DNA of 64,000 bases from Nomia melanderi. Its lineage: Eukaryota; Arthropoda; Insecta; Hymenoptera; Halictidae. The position numbers were made by a program, and so were the translations under genes. Of this stretch, positions 1 through 13,170 are shown piece by piece; position 1 is the stretch's first letter; the number at the start of each line of letters is the position of its first letter. The stretch is from assembly GCF_051020985.1 (NCBI RefSeq), contig NC_134999.1, forward strand, positions 9,114,001-9,178,000, read 5' to 3'. The notes below the pieces were generated by a model that did no database searches, had not been told where the DNA came from, and saw only the letters and a program-made list of their open reading frames with translations.

Positions 1-2143
1 GTTTCTCCATTGGATTTATATCCATTGGTTCACTGCTCCCTGCAAGAACTCGAAGAACCACGGGTCAGAAAACAAGTAATTAGTAGTAGTACTTTAACTT
101 TGTCGAATGAATGTCTTGATTCATCCTTAATTGCTGGATTTGCTCACATATTATACGCCCTAGGCATAATTAAAATAATTATATTGTTAATATTGACGGA
201 AATTCTCATATCTCAGTATAGAAGTGTAAAAATTGAAATGTATATTTTATTATGTTCATATCTTCCATGACTGTATAACAATGATAAATGTATATAAATA
301 CAATATTTATAATATAATGTTTACATGTATTATCATCAGCTATAAAGTGACAATGAAAATTTGTGTATATTTTGGAAAATAACTATTTTTAAAGAAGTGT
401 CAGTAAACATAACTTTTATTTTTTGGCATAACTATTTAATTACTAGTGCAATTTTTCATACCATTAATAGAGATATTAGTATTTCAGATATTTTAGTGCA
501 GAACAGTTAGAGTTTGAAAAGATTAAAAAAATAAAAAATCTATACTTTAATTTATTTTAGTTGACTTTATTTCTAAATTACGAACTCCATTTTCGAAAAA
601 GTCGAGTACGAACGCGTTCTGTCGGTAGTTAACCAAATGCATGTGCATTCGCGGAATTTTGAAACTTCCACGAGATTGAAGTTTTTAACGAAAAAATTTT
701 ATTCCACAGTTTTTTCCTATTTTTTCATGCAGAATAACTTTCTATCGATTATACTACACACTTTCATTCGAGCTATCCAAGTGCATACGTACTCCAGAAA
801 TGTTCGATTTTCAGTTTCTTAAAAAGGAGCTGCCAGATATAAAATTACACTATATAGTTTTTTCTTATTTTTCTGAATTAATCATAACAAAAGCTTTATA
901 AAGCATATTATAACTTCTTACAATGAAAATGTATTGTTCATAGATGAATCGTACAGTATTACATATTTTCTACGATAACATAAAATACATTGATCGTTTC
1001 AGTGAAATTGGCGTTATATAACAAATTTCAACATTATTGAATTTAACATTAACACTAGTTAATACTTAATAATTTAATAAAATGAATACACACATCCACG
1101 AAAAATTACAAGAGTATGTTCTCTTCTTCAATTTTCGCTGATATTCCGCCAATTACAATTACGCGAGTGACACCATTCATTCCCAAAACAACTTAAGATA
1201 TTCGTTACCTTTGGTAACATAAGAATAAGAAGATTAAAATCAGTCACTCCAACCGATAGTTCCAGCATTAAACGTAAAATGTCACGTGTGAAGCACTATT
1301 GAAACCATTTTATTTACTTCCTCGCGTGGAATCACCTTTTTATTTGTACCACAAATTGACGACACGTCCTCCATTGTTCGCCACGGCCGCGCGCACAGAA
1401 ACTGTTGACACGAAATAAATCCCTCCTCCCGTTTATTGACGTTAAAATCAATGTTCACGCGACTGAAATAATTACGGCTGTCGGGAGGGCATGTAGGAAA
1501 GGTAACTGGCTCTACGATCCGGCGATCAGTAGTTCGAGTCACGTTTTCGAGGTATTCTTTTCGGCTCGGATCAATGATCGACGGAGTCGGCCGGCAGTTC
1601 ACGGACATTTACCATTTCCGCGTCGAATAAAGGGATTGATAGTATTGCGGTGCATCTCGTCCGTTGGCGATTTTAATTAACGGTCGTTGCGGTTTAAAGG
1701 AACAAGCACCCGGGACTGGTCATATCTCCCGGGACGTTTACGTCGATGGGGGATAGACAGGTGCGTTTACGGGTACCGAGTTTTAATTAATGCGCCACTC
1801 TTTCACACAGCTCGACCTATTGTTCGATGGAAACGCCAGCTACTCGGACCACGCTGGACTACATATTTTTTACTTTGACTCAGCTGACAGGAACGTTTCA
1901 TCTTTTAACACTAAACGTACCGGCAATTTCTATATACTTAGTTCTATCGTAACCAGTCAAATAACAGGCTGCAAAAGTAAGGTAAACAAGTTAGATGATG
2001 AATTTTTCTTAATGGAAATGGGAACGAAACTATATGTTGTCGTAATGGCGACTACGAGGTTCGATATCTACAACTGAAAATTGCAAATGAATAATTTAAT
2101 TCTTCAACTAACAAGAGATTGACATATGGTTTTTTAAAAGTAT

Positions 2144-2368
2144 TTAACCTGTTAACTGTGGAATTTGGTTAAAAAAGTCTCTCGTTTTGCGCGCAATAAA
2201 ATGAAAAAATTAAAAGTGTACTCGTCAAACGCAAGGTACTCGTCAAACGACGATTTATTTTATTTTTTCATTTATCTGCAAAAATAACGAATTCATGGTT
2301 GAACAAATTGGTATCATTTCAAGCTTTAAGGTGACGTGTATACTCGTCAAACGCAGTTAACTAGTCAA
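2144..2368. mobile_element. TTAA-A repeat, copy 1 (225 bp, probable MITE)
   Basis: Begins TTAACCTGTTAACTGTGGAA and ends near CGCAGTTAACTAGTCAA, giving imperfect inverted ends of the form TTAACC(A/T)GTTAACTG. Internally it repeats the motif CTCGTCAAACGC three times. It is non-coding and resembles the copies at 22561, 23361, 28990 and 29716. Confidence 0.75.
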
Positions 2369-4418
2369 TTTATATATTTAAAATACAATTATTAAATTAA
2401 TGTTTTTAATCATATTTCATTTTGATTTAATTGATGATAATTATGATTAATTCGCATTTAAATCATTTCTTATGTTTATATTTGTTAAAAATGAAATTTG
2501 GGTGGAGTAGTTTCGTGGTATAGAGTTATACGTACGTATCATTGTTACTGCTACAACTGGCTTATCCATCAAAAAGGATGAATAGCGCAGAGTATATGAC
2601 AATTCTACAAAACAATATGTTACCGTTACGCCTAGTACACGATACAGTTGAATGGACATTTCAACAACGCAATGCTAGCATACATAGAACTCTAGGAGTG
2701 ATAGCATGATTTCGAACAAACCCCATTAATATTACTAAATGGGCAGCATGTTCGCCTAATCAGAATTGCATGAAACATATCTGGGGTATTACTGTTAAGC
2801 AAGTAGAGGATCGTGAGTTTCTAAGTGCAATAGAGATAAAAATATCTTATAAGCTCAACATAATAAAATTAATGAAGAGATTGTTCAAAAATTCCTGTTT
2901 CATAATTATAAATCCTATTTCTTAATATATATCGAAATATATGAATAGATATAGTAAAAAAAATAATGCACCGAAAAATAGCGGAAACTCGTCGAATATA
3001 ATGGGAAATAAGTAATATAATAAGGTTTAATTATAAATTTTAATGCAATGGAACTCGTCTTTAACTTTTGTGGTCTTATTGCGAAACTGATTTGATACTT
3101 CATTGCATTTTGATAATTACATATATGTACTACACCAATTTTTACTATAGTTATTTAATTAATCAATTATTAATTTATGTAATACAAGGTTTATGTAAAA
3201 CAACATTTCTTCATTGAAACACCAAAAAGGCTGAAGTTATACAAAAATTGATTTTTATTGTCAATCATTATAATTTAATAATATTTTACATTTTATTACG
3301 TTCCTCGCATTCGAATTTGATTCGAAAGCTTGAAAATCCTTTATCTAGTAATCAATATCTAGAGTAAATTCTCGTTATAGCCGTTTAGATTTGTCCTTCC
3401 GTTTTCTTTAAATTTCTTTTAGATTTTGTTATTTCAGATCATTTTATTGGATTCAGTTGCTGTGATATCAACGTTATCGTATCAAGTTCGTTCTCATTTT
3501 AAGGTCACGTGATTTGTTGGATGCTTACAAATATTTGTTGTAATAAGACCAAGTAGGTGAGAAGGTCATAAATTGATGATGCACCCAGTGACGGATCTTC
3601 AAGCACTTTAGGTGTGAACACGGCGGGAAGTTTCAGTGGCTTGATGTTCGAGACTTTTCGAGCGTCTGCGAGGAAAAGCCTGCTCGAGCAGCTTAATGTT
3701 CGAATCGGCTTGAATGTTTGAATCACTATCTGTGTTTTGGCCTTCTCCTACGGTTCTGAGACCACAAGGAACCGAGAGTTTGGTGACAGTGACAACACGC
3801 ATACATATTAATGAAAATTGCAACTTTTTTACTTCTTAGTTTATTGCACTGAAAGTTTAAGGTACTGGTTATTGAAATCATTCACAGTGTTTTTAATAAT
3901 ATACAAATCGAGTTAGTATAACGAAATATTGCTTATTAACATATTTACGATTATATGGATCATATACATAGGTATCAGTCATGAAAATTGCGAATAAGAA
4001 GTCAACTATTTAACTAAGTTTACTTTTGAAAGGGTAACTACAATTTTCTTACTCCTAGAATAAGATTTAATTTTTCAATGGAAAAGGAAGAAATTATTGG
4101 TAAAAACCTAATATGATACGTAACATTTATAAATAAAGAAAATTTCTTAAGGTATCAAGTCATCAATTAAACTGTTTAGTAGATATCTAATTAACAGTGT
4201 TTCATAACAAATTGTTTGTTTTATTTTTTTATTCTAAAAAGGGATAAATCACCTGTGGTTAAAAACAATTTATTGCAAGTGGAATGTTTACAAAAATCAT
4301 GTTTCCTTGTAAATTTAGATTTCGATATCTAAACGTTAAATATGTTAATTTTTCAATGGTAGTATTTAAATTTATTTTGACCTACATTTTCAAACCTTTT
4401 TTTACTTTTTCACTTTCT

Positions 4419-4530
4419 AAAATTTAGATTTAGATTTAGATTTAATAAGAAAATTTAGATTTAGATTTAATAAGGAAATTTAGATTTAGATTTAATAAGA
4501 AAATTTAGATTTAGATTTAATAAGAAAATT
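4419..4530. repeat. 25-bp tandem repeat, about four units
   Basis: Units of the form AATTTAGATTTAGATTTAAT plus AAGAA are repeated at exact 25-bp spacing (TAATAAG at 4443, 4468, 4493, 4518) with almost no change. Each unit itself contains the hexamer TTTAGA in tandem. Confidence 0.95.
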
Positions 4531-6209
4531 AAAATATTTCGTAGGAATAGTGTTAAACAAATATCTTAAAAAATTGATAGCTGTGAATTTGAACGATTTA
4601 AGGCTTCGACATCTATGAAGTTGTCAAAAACATTTATCTTCCAGATGTTCAAACTTGCGCGATTGAATTCAAGTTTGGACTCATTTTTGTATGAAACGTG
4701 TCAAACAGGTCAGACATACTTCTACTTCAAGAGGTTTAAACATGTATGAATAGCGAGCTGCTCGAAAAATATTCAACTATCTGGAGCCTCATATAGGTTC
4801 CAACACGTTCGAATGGTTTGAATATTCATCTAGTATACTTTGAAAAAGACACTTTAGTGTTATGCAAATTACATTTTACAACATTTTTATTTTTCAGAGT
4901 TTCCTATTGAAAAATGTTCGTCATTCTTTCGGAAAAAATTGTATCATTTCTCGTTGTACCATTATTTTCTAATATATCTCAAAATATTTGGTATCTTTGT
5001 TATAAAACTATTCAAAAGACTATTTTTCGTGATAAAGAGACCAATTATAACGATTTTAGTTGAAGTAATGATTTTTGAAAATATAATATCGATCATAATT
5101 TACATATTAATTTGTAAAAATGATACATTTTTAAATTTTTAACATATTGATTTGAATACTTGATTATCAATAAAAATTATACATTATTCGAACTGTTTAA
5201 TAAAAATGTATATATAAGATTATTCAGTCAATAAACTGAACGAGTCTTTATTAGTGGAATACCTCATTCTGATAATAAGCATTCATTATTCATTGGAAAA
5301 TTATTCAATCAAATAACAATGCAAATAATTTTGACGAGTATCCATTGATTCGTACATTTTTCCGATATAATTCTCCAATGGCTACTTCCGTTCCAGTGGG
5401 AAGATTACTTAATTTGCATGGATGATTAATTTATCTGAGAGTAATAGGTTTCCAGATCCATTCAAGATGTAAAAAAAATTCACTGTAAAAGTCGATATAA
5501 AGAGGATCATACAACAATGTACAAAGAAAAATAATGTACAGAATGAAATCGGCTAAATTATTACCATAATAAATTCTTATTAACATAATTTTATCCACAA
5601 TTTTATTGGTTACTCCTACTACTTCTTATCTGTTACAAAGACAGGAATAAAATTTTGCCTACCATTGTTATGGACAATAAAAGAGCAGCGATATGAACTA
5701 TATTTTATAACAACATAAAATGTTCTAATTGTTGTGACTTATAGTTCATTCATGCTTTTACACAGAAGATAAAAGTTTGGAACCAGTTGCTATTTCTCAA
5801 TGTAACGACGTTAAACATGATTATAACATCTTGAAACTCTTAATTTCTCTGCTGTAGATAATAAAATTTATAATATTTATGATTCAGTGTTTAAACAACG
5901 AAATTTGAAATAATTTTATCGTTATTAATATTACTGTTATTATTGTTTGTACATTCAGCTGTTACTAACATGAAATAGAATTACGTAAATCAGTATTTAT
6001 GGTTTTCACTTGCATACATTCAATCAAAAACCAGAAATGAATAAAACATTCTTAACTGTTGATTTTATAAAATTAAAGTTGTAGATGAAATCCTTAAGGT
6101 TTATGTTTATCTAATTATTGTATCGTGTTTTGTCTCTCGTTTCAATTTCAAAATGTTATCGTGTTTTTAATGTAAAATTTATTTCGCATTAAGAATACCT
6201 CTTACTCAC

Positions 6210-6378
6210 CTTTTCCCCGCTATCGCTGGGTAGATAGAACGTCAGAACCGTAAGAAAAGAAATTCCCATACACGGAATAATAATGTTCACAGTGTAAAAA
6301 AGCGTTTTTCTTCTCATCGTTATATTAAAGGTTATATCCAGGTACGGCTCGTCGCAGCAGGTGTAAAATTTTTCGTTT
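6210..6378 (-). CDS. nAChRalpha4: nAChR alpha4 exon encoding loop C and TM1
   Basis: This 169-nt exon follows acceptor CCTCTGTCTTAG and ends AAG before donor GTGAGT. With the two bases carried over from the previous exon it encodes 57 residues. Residues 6-13 are YTCCDEPY, the loop C vicinal cysteines that define an alpha subunit. FNITM (18-22) holds an N-glycosylation sequon just outside the membrane. Residues about 27-50 (TLFYTVNIIIPCMGISFLTV and following) are transmembrane segment 1. The exon ends PSDSGEK, where the glutamate before TM2 forms the intermediate charge ring of cation-selective receptors. TM2 and all later segments must lie on exons below position 1; I looked for them on the minus strand of 1-6200 and did not find them. 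Confidence 0.96.
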
Positions 6379-7628
6379 CTAAGACAGAGGAAATCATAAA
6401 AATTGCAATTAGCCTTTGTTGATTAAGTTTAAATAAAAATGAGAGTGGAATATGATAGACAGAATTGGGAAAAACTGTTTTATCATTAACTGTACTGCCA
6501 TCCGCGTATCATTTAAAATAAAATAAAATAAAATAATGATAATAACAAATTATTAAAAACACGGTCTAACTGTAAAGTTCTGATTTAAATATTTCTATAA
6601 AGTTAGAAATGTATTTAGCCCTAAAATTTAAGGTTGCTGTCTTTGAAGAGATTTATACAGGCTTTAATTTATTTATATAGGGAAAAATTAACGAGATGTA
6701 ATGAAAGGATGTTAATAAAATTTACTTAAAAATAGATTCTATATAATACGAACGGTAAATCGAATGGAAAAAGTAAATATTGAAATAAAAAGCAAAAATA
6801 TTTTCTTCATTACTCGTGAAAAAATGTTACAGAAGAAATGCATGATGCCAGAATTTCTCTTTTGTCCTTTTTGAAAGGAGGACAGTCTTTAAAGCGCAAT
6901 TCTGTCGAATGACATGAAAGGTGTCCATAAGAGATTAAATTTCTCGACTATCGATCCTACTAAATTCTTTTTTGAATTCCGGTAGAATAAAGAAGTATAT
7001 TACATTAGTGTGAAAAATTCTTTAAAAGTGTCACAGAGATCAATCAACGATTAATATTATAATAAGAGAGACATTATTGAAAAGTAAATCACATTTTCAA
7101 GATATTCTTAATATATTTGAAATCTTTTAACGTATTAAAATCATGTTCAACTTTGTTCTTCTATTAGTAACACTTATGAGTATTAATTTGAATAATTCAC
7201 GGGTTAAGGGAATTATCTTTACTTTCAGAATATTTTTCAATTTTAGTGCTAAAACACTTATCCCCGATACAGCCCTCAATTTTTCTATGTACTAAAAAGC
7301 ATATTTTAAAAACTAGGAACATACAGTATAGCAATCATTTTCTTATACTACTTTCAAATTTAAGGTATTTTGAACAAAAAACAGAACACGTGTAAATCGA
7401 GAAATATTAAACAAAGAAGAGAACAGTGCTAACAAAATAAGAACGTTATTAGGTAAAAAAAAGACCCGAAGAACTTAGCAGGATTAATTAGCTCTTTACG
7501 TATGTAATTCACGTCTTCGAATTTGTTTATTTCTCATTTTCTGGAGTCAGATACGTTGACAGATAAATGGCTTAGTTAATTAATTTGTACCAAGCAGGGA
7601 CCAACAAAAATAAAAGGTAGATGCTCAC
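6379..7628 (-). other. nAChR alpha4 intron between loop F and loop C/TM1 exons
   Basis: A 1250-bp phase 2 intron with clear ends (donor GTGAGC, acceptor TCTTAG). It is AT-rich and holds a short AAATA tandem run at about 6508-6534. No gene or recognisable RNA seen. Confidence 0.85.
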
Positions 7629-7744
7629 CGTACAGCAGGCACTTCTAAAATGTCCCATTCTACAGACATGTAGAACTCGGATAGGTCGACACCGACATCC
7701 ACCACGTTGCTTCCGGATTTCTCGTCCATGTGCCTTAGGTCGAC
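7629..7744 (-). CDS. nAChRalpha4: nAChR alpha4 exon encoding the loop F region
   Basis: This 116-nt exon begins in phase 0 after acceptor TTTCGCGTAG and ends with two bases of a split arginine codon before donor GTGAGC. The 38 complete codons begin VDLRHMDE and end VEWDILEVPAV. This is the conserved segment after loop B of insect alpha subunits and includes the loop F area (DVGVDLSEFY). The reading frame joins exactly to either alternative exon upstream (FK to VDL) and to the next exon downstream (V to RNEKFYTCC). A CTAAT branch-like site lies about 25 bases before the acceptor. It is separated from the alternative exons by a 35.6-kb intron. The longest open frame through here on the same strand is a different reading frame and is a shadow. 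Confidence 0.95.
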
Positions 7745-10700
7745 CTACGCGAAACATACAAACCTTTCGGATTAGCGTTGTTCTACGTCAATATTGTTTC
7801 TAAATCAGTAATTCTCATGCCCACTTAATATACTCTTGAAAGACAAACGTGCAGCCTCGACTGGGACATACAAGTTACTTAAGAGTATCTCTTAACACCT
7901 TTCAATAATTACATTCATTCAATGTTATATTATTATATAGAGTACGAAGTAATTTGTTGTATATAATTCAACTCTAAGTAATATTGTTACACAAAGGTAA
8001 ATATTACTTAATTCGAGTACCTTTTTAATCACTAAACTTTCAAGTATTATTTCAAAGGAATTAGTATGTAACAATAATGACGAAATAATGACTGATGCCT
8101 ATAATACGTATAATGATGACTGATGCAATAATTCGATTTATACAAGTGAATCGCATGCAAAATGAACATTATATAAATACAGATCGTAGAAATATAGTGT
8201 TCTAAACATTGTACAACTATGAGTCTAATTTTATTTGGATACATTAACGTTATGTTTATCAACGAAATTAATAAACTTCAATAGATATGATTACTCGAAA
8301 AATTCGCGTTCTTCTTATCGTTAACCATTCACTATTTTAATGTGACTAATAATCACAGTCAACATGTCACAAAGAGAATCGAAGTTTTCATTGACATATT
8401 CACCGTCACCTGAACGCGTCGGTGGATAATCAACTAGTTTCACTGATGGCTGCACGTTTCTCGTAACGGGCTAAGTACGAACAATAAATTCCGAAACGTA
8501 AAGTTTATAGTGCATTGTCTCGTGATGCACTTAGTGTTCGCAACAAGCGCAACGGGAGCAAAAAACACTAAAAAATATAGTCCGGATGAAAATGAAGAAA
8601 GAAACGAGTCTCTCTTCTTTCCCACGGAAGTAAGTATCTAGATTCAACTATCAGCGTTAAAAATATCCTCGTCAAACTATAGATGCCTTTCGCTTTCAAC
8701 TATTTGTGCAGCATGACGAACAAACAAATTCGACACTGAAAAAAATCAAACTAGTCGCTAAGCAGATATCCTAATGAACTTGTAGAAGTCTCGCCGAGTT
8801 AATTGATTCGCGTCAACCGTGCTCCTGATGTTCATTTTCTTAGTATCTCTATATTTTTTCGTTTCTGTTTTTTTTTTTGGTTTTTGTTTCGTTTCTTTCA
8901 ACTTTAACAGACACTTTGGATTTGTATTCAGGCACACTCGCAAAAGAACCGAAAGGATTTACCCGATGATGGTACAATGGAATAATTTACCATGGTTTCT
9001 CAGCGTTCGATTTAATCTGTTTAGCGCGAGCTTTTTTTCTAAGCGATTTCAAGCGAATGCTTCGAAGGTAAGCGGTAACTTGGATGCGCAATACCGTGCA
9101 AAATATTTGTGGTAATCTGTTTTGATCTTCTGTGAAAGTCTGTTATTCTTTTATGATACACGCTGTTGTCGCTTGCGTTCCGCAGGTGACTAGATTAAAG
9201 AAAAAATCATTTCATTCGTTACAGGCCTTAAAAAGTTACGAGAAAAATGAAATTCTGTTAATCTTGGTTTTAACTCGCGCTTTAATGTTTCGTGCTTTTA
9301 CTGCGTTGTAAATTCATGAAACCGCGTTTAACGTATGAAACGTTGGAATAAATTATTATTGTTATTATTATTGTGTTTCGTTGCGTACCTTTTGCAATAC
9401 TATTTTATGAACGCAAAGATTTACCTTTCCTATTATATTCGGTAATTATAATAATTAAAATATAATGGACATTCTGGTGTCTTACTTTAAATATTTGTAC
9501 TCAAGTTAGTCGCTATGTATGAGTACTACCTGCAGTTGTAACTTATAGTTGTTAATGAATTTTAAATGATCAATTTAAGAGTCGACAGTGTACGTGATGT
9601 GTCATTAGAAGATGAACTTTAATTTTGTCACTTAAAGTGACGAGTAATGAAAAAATGGTGAATGTTATTTGTTTAATAATAACGATAATAATATGTATGA
9701 ACAAATGGAAATGATACTATAAAGAAATAATCAAAATTTATTCTATGGTCATTTATTTAGCATAACCGATACTAACAAATTGCCTCAGGCATACATCTTA
9801 ATCCGTATTATAACAATTATGTAAACAACAGTATATTTATTAATAATACGCTATATTATTATTACTAAATTATTACTAGGTATATTAATTTCAAATTCAA
9901 TACTCATTAGTTTAATGAAAGATTAATTGTACAAATCAAATCAATACATGCTATGACGTTATTCTATTACTAACGAAATCATAACCATCTAATTTACATA
10001 TCGTCTACTATATATAATTCAGTTGAATTGAAATTCGAAATCAATTACAGTATTAAAATTATACGAATGTTCAGAAAGTGTTGAAAATAATGAAAAATTC
10101 GTTTTACAGTGAGAAACATTGTAAAAGTGAGTTCGTAAATTAACATTTGTGAGATTCAAGAAATCGAGTGATGATTGTTTGATTTCGACTGTTCGTAGCT
10201 TGAAAAGAAATGTTTGAAATTGAGTACTATGTCCTTTTCAACAAACTTTTGCACGGTATTGGTATTCGCTAACTGTTTAATCTCTTCAACGTTGCACATT
10301 CAGAAACAATATTTGTATGCACGTGAACAGTGCACACAAGCAAAACTTTCATACATACAAAAGTATTGACAGAGAATAATTCTGAAGCAACGATAATACA
10401 CAAGAACGTCGCACAACTAGCGCAAATATACAATTAGAATTTCTGATGCAACTGCTGGGCTATCGGCGTTCAATAATTAAATACACACGATGACGCTGTG
10501 GTTTACTCCGGACGTTGCAAATAAGTCTGTGTGATGCGTAGTCATGAATACTATGTGTGTATGTGTATATGTGTATGCCTGTGTACATTCTACCGTCTTA
10601 TCACTGCTCTTTAGAAACATAATCTCTCTTAATTTGCATATTGTCCTACTTACTAACGAAATATAATGGAAAGAAAATTAATCATTTCTTTGTTTTTCGA

Positions 10701-11249
10701 CTACTTCGTTTCATTTCTGTTTTCGTTAGAATTATTCCAGAGATATAAGCTTCATTCAGTTATTTTATATTATAGATAACTGTTGAAATAAAATTATTAT
10801 AATTGTATATATTATTGTATTTTATATATTATTATTCATTTTAGAAATTAGTCTGAATATTCAATGATATTTTTCAATTTATCATCTTGGAAGTAATTTT
10901 TTAATTAAAAAATGATTGCCAAGTTTTGCAAGCCTTTAAAATCTGATTAATAAACATGGAATAAGTTTTGCATATTATTAGGAATTTGTTGAGTTAGTTG
11001 AATAATTTAAATACTGTTAAAAGTTAAAGAGTTTTAATTAATAAATCTTCCAAGATAGAAAAATAGAAACTCTTTTCGTGGATAGATAGATCATTCTACT
11101 AATCTCCAAACTTAAATAAAGAATTAAAATAAGAAAATCATCTGTCTTGTAACTTGTGAGGTTTTCTTGCTTTATTTACTTGTTTAATTAGGGAATTTAT
11201 CACAATTATGGAAGTAAAGTAAAAATGGCTCAATAATATCAGTTTAAGT

Positions 11250-13170
11250 AGCCTTTGATCTTCTTTTCTATTTGCATTATAATTTTCTTCTTCTATTGTA
11301 TCTTTGAAGTAATGTTCTCATGTTTCTGTTCCAATTTGCTACACTTCCTATGCTCTTCTTTCCCTTTCACTTATCTTTCAAATATTTTTTCTTTGTATGC
11401 TGTTCCTTATCGTCAAATTATTGCAGCTACTTTTCATTTCTTCTTCTTCTTTTTCTTGTTGATAGTACTTATTAACACTACTAAACTCGTGTAACATTTT
11501 ACTATCGACAATTTGCAAGAAACGCAAGAAAATTTCCATTCACCTGTAAATACAAATTTACTTTGAAGTTAGTAAAATGATAATAGCAAAATAATATTTT
11601 GCTTTGATTCGTGGGCAATGAACGATATTGACTTTTGTTAAATTCATCTAGATGTTCATCAGGAGTCTCACTACTGATTACATGGTAAGGGGTTAAACAC
11701 ATTTGTTATTGTAGTACATTTCTTGTCCATTTCTCCTGCCTGACATATTTTTGGTGACTATTTTATAATTACTCTCATAATTTAGTTATTTTTTTCTTTA
11801 CTTTATACTCTTTTCTGTCTTACATATCTTCTTTTGTGTTTTCAATTAAACCTGCATATATCTGTATTATCCTAAACATGATTACAATTGTATTTTTGAA
11901 CAAGTTAATTTATAAGATACTCGCCGAATTTTCTTTCCTTTCAATATATGTAGGCTTATCCTTTTATTTCGTATTCAGTTTCCTTTTAGGATGACCTATC
12001 CATTTTCTCCGTCAAGTGTAAAAGTATATTCATACTTCTGAGTTCTTAATCTTATCTATTGTCTTCCTTTAATGTACCTTTTTTTCCTCCGCTTTATCTC
12101 GTGATAGAGAACCCACCGTCCCGACTTCCACACCAAAATTACATTACATCAGTTTCTCTTTTCTTTGATTATTTTTTGCAGTAATCAGTGCTTCGAACTT
12201 CTCTATTTTCGTGGTTCTGCGTCTATGTTTTAACTTCATTTTAGTTTTTAGTTTATTTTTCTACCTGATTGTAGATTTCCATTTTCCTTGCTTGAAATGT
12301 CTTATCGTTTAATGACTGTACTATGTCTTCATTCTTTTGTTCCCTTCTACTATATTTTCTTTCTAACCATTTACTTTTTCCCATAATGTACAATTGCAGC
12401 TATATTTTATTCTGTTACCTTGAGATTCTTGAGTTTCCGTTTTATTTCTCCTCTATTAGTTTCTCACGCCTAACGTTTAATTTTTCAGTTATTATTAGTT
12501 CCGTCAACTGCATTTTTACTTCTCATTTGTTCTGCCTATCTCTCTTCATTATTTATTTATTTCTAGTACCTGTTTCCCATGCTTCTTGCATTTTCCGCGT
12601 TACCTATGTCACGATCTCTATCCAATATGTGTCATTCCGTGGCATTTCTGTCCCCGCATGATAAATTTTCCCCTATTGTCCGTTTCCGCCAAGTGGAGAT
12701 CTTTATATTTCTATATAGTCTCTTTCGAAATTTAATTTGTGATTTTCTTTTATCTTTAAATGTTTTATTCCCAGTTCGCGTTTCTATTTCTTTTCTGAAT
12801 TTTTAAATTCATGATGCAACCATTTGATCTAAATTTCTATTATTCTGCTTTTTTCTCTTCTTAATAACTTTCATATGTCCCAAACCAGTATTTGTCTTCT
12901 CCATTATATATCTTTTTTAAGCAACGTCTTCAATTTCTTTCAATCTAAACAATCTGCTTCACAAATCAGTTTTTACTTGTGTTACGATTTTTTATTTTTT
13001 AATTATCAAATTGTCTGAAATATTTATTCTTCTTATTTAAACTTGTCCTCCTTATTTCCATTTCCCTTTTTCTATTTCGTTTTTCTTCAGTGTTGATCTA
13101 TTTATCGATACTTTATTTATTTCGAAGTCATTTCTTTATCTCTTTCTATTAACTTCCTGTCATATTTGTT
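11250..13170. other. strand-asymmetric pyrimidine-rich tract
   Basis: For about 1.9 kb the plus strand is strongly T+C biased, unlike the more balanced flanks. The minus strand is correspondingly A+G rich, the composition usual for the coding strand of LINE-like or gag-like genes, but stops interrupt every frame. The open frames seen on the plus strand (for example 12323-12661) are F/S/L/Y-rich products of T-rich codons and not credible proteins. It may be a decayed retroelement on the minus strand or a simple compositional tract. Confidence 0.5.

Larger units (their letters stand above)
1..6209 (-). other. nAChR alpha4 intron 3' of the TM1 exon, running off the window
   Basis: No TM2-TM4 exon was found on the minus strand here. 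Contents: an exon-like plus-strand open frame at the very edge (1-270, see findings), a GC-richer island at about 1270-1900 with short open frames on both strands and no recognisable product, a TTAA-A repeat at 2144-2368, a moderately GC-rich patch at 3580-3800, a 25-bp tandem repeat at 4419-4530, and otherwise AT-rich sequence. Confidence 0.7.

Noticed and set aside
1520..1560. Possible tRNA T-loop (GTTCGAGTC)
   Set aside because: No matching stems or acceptor arm around it; no tRNA supported anywhere in the window.
3580..4810. Possible hAT-type end (CAGTGACGGATC) and TTCGAA/TTGAA-rich patches
   Set aside because: No matching opposite end, no 8-bp duplication and no transposase remnant seen.
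1..6200. TM2-TM3 exon of the receptor
   Set aside because: Expected next in the transcript, but no minus-strand match to the conserved VTLSISIL or IIPPTS region was seen; it probably lies beyond the left edge.
7572..7757. 61-codon minus-strand and 60-codon plus-strand frames over the loop F exon
   Set aside because: Out-of-frame shadows of the real receptor exon at 7629-7744.
12323..12661. 112-codon plus-strand membrane-like open frame
   Set aside because: F/S/L/Y-rich because of the T-rich tract; not evidence for a membrane protein.
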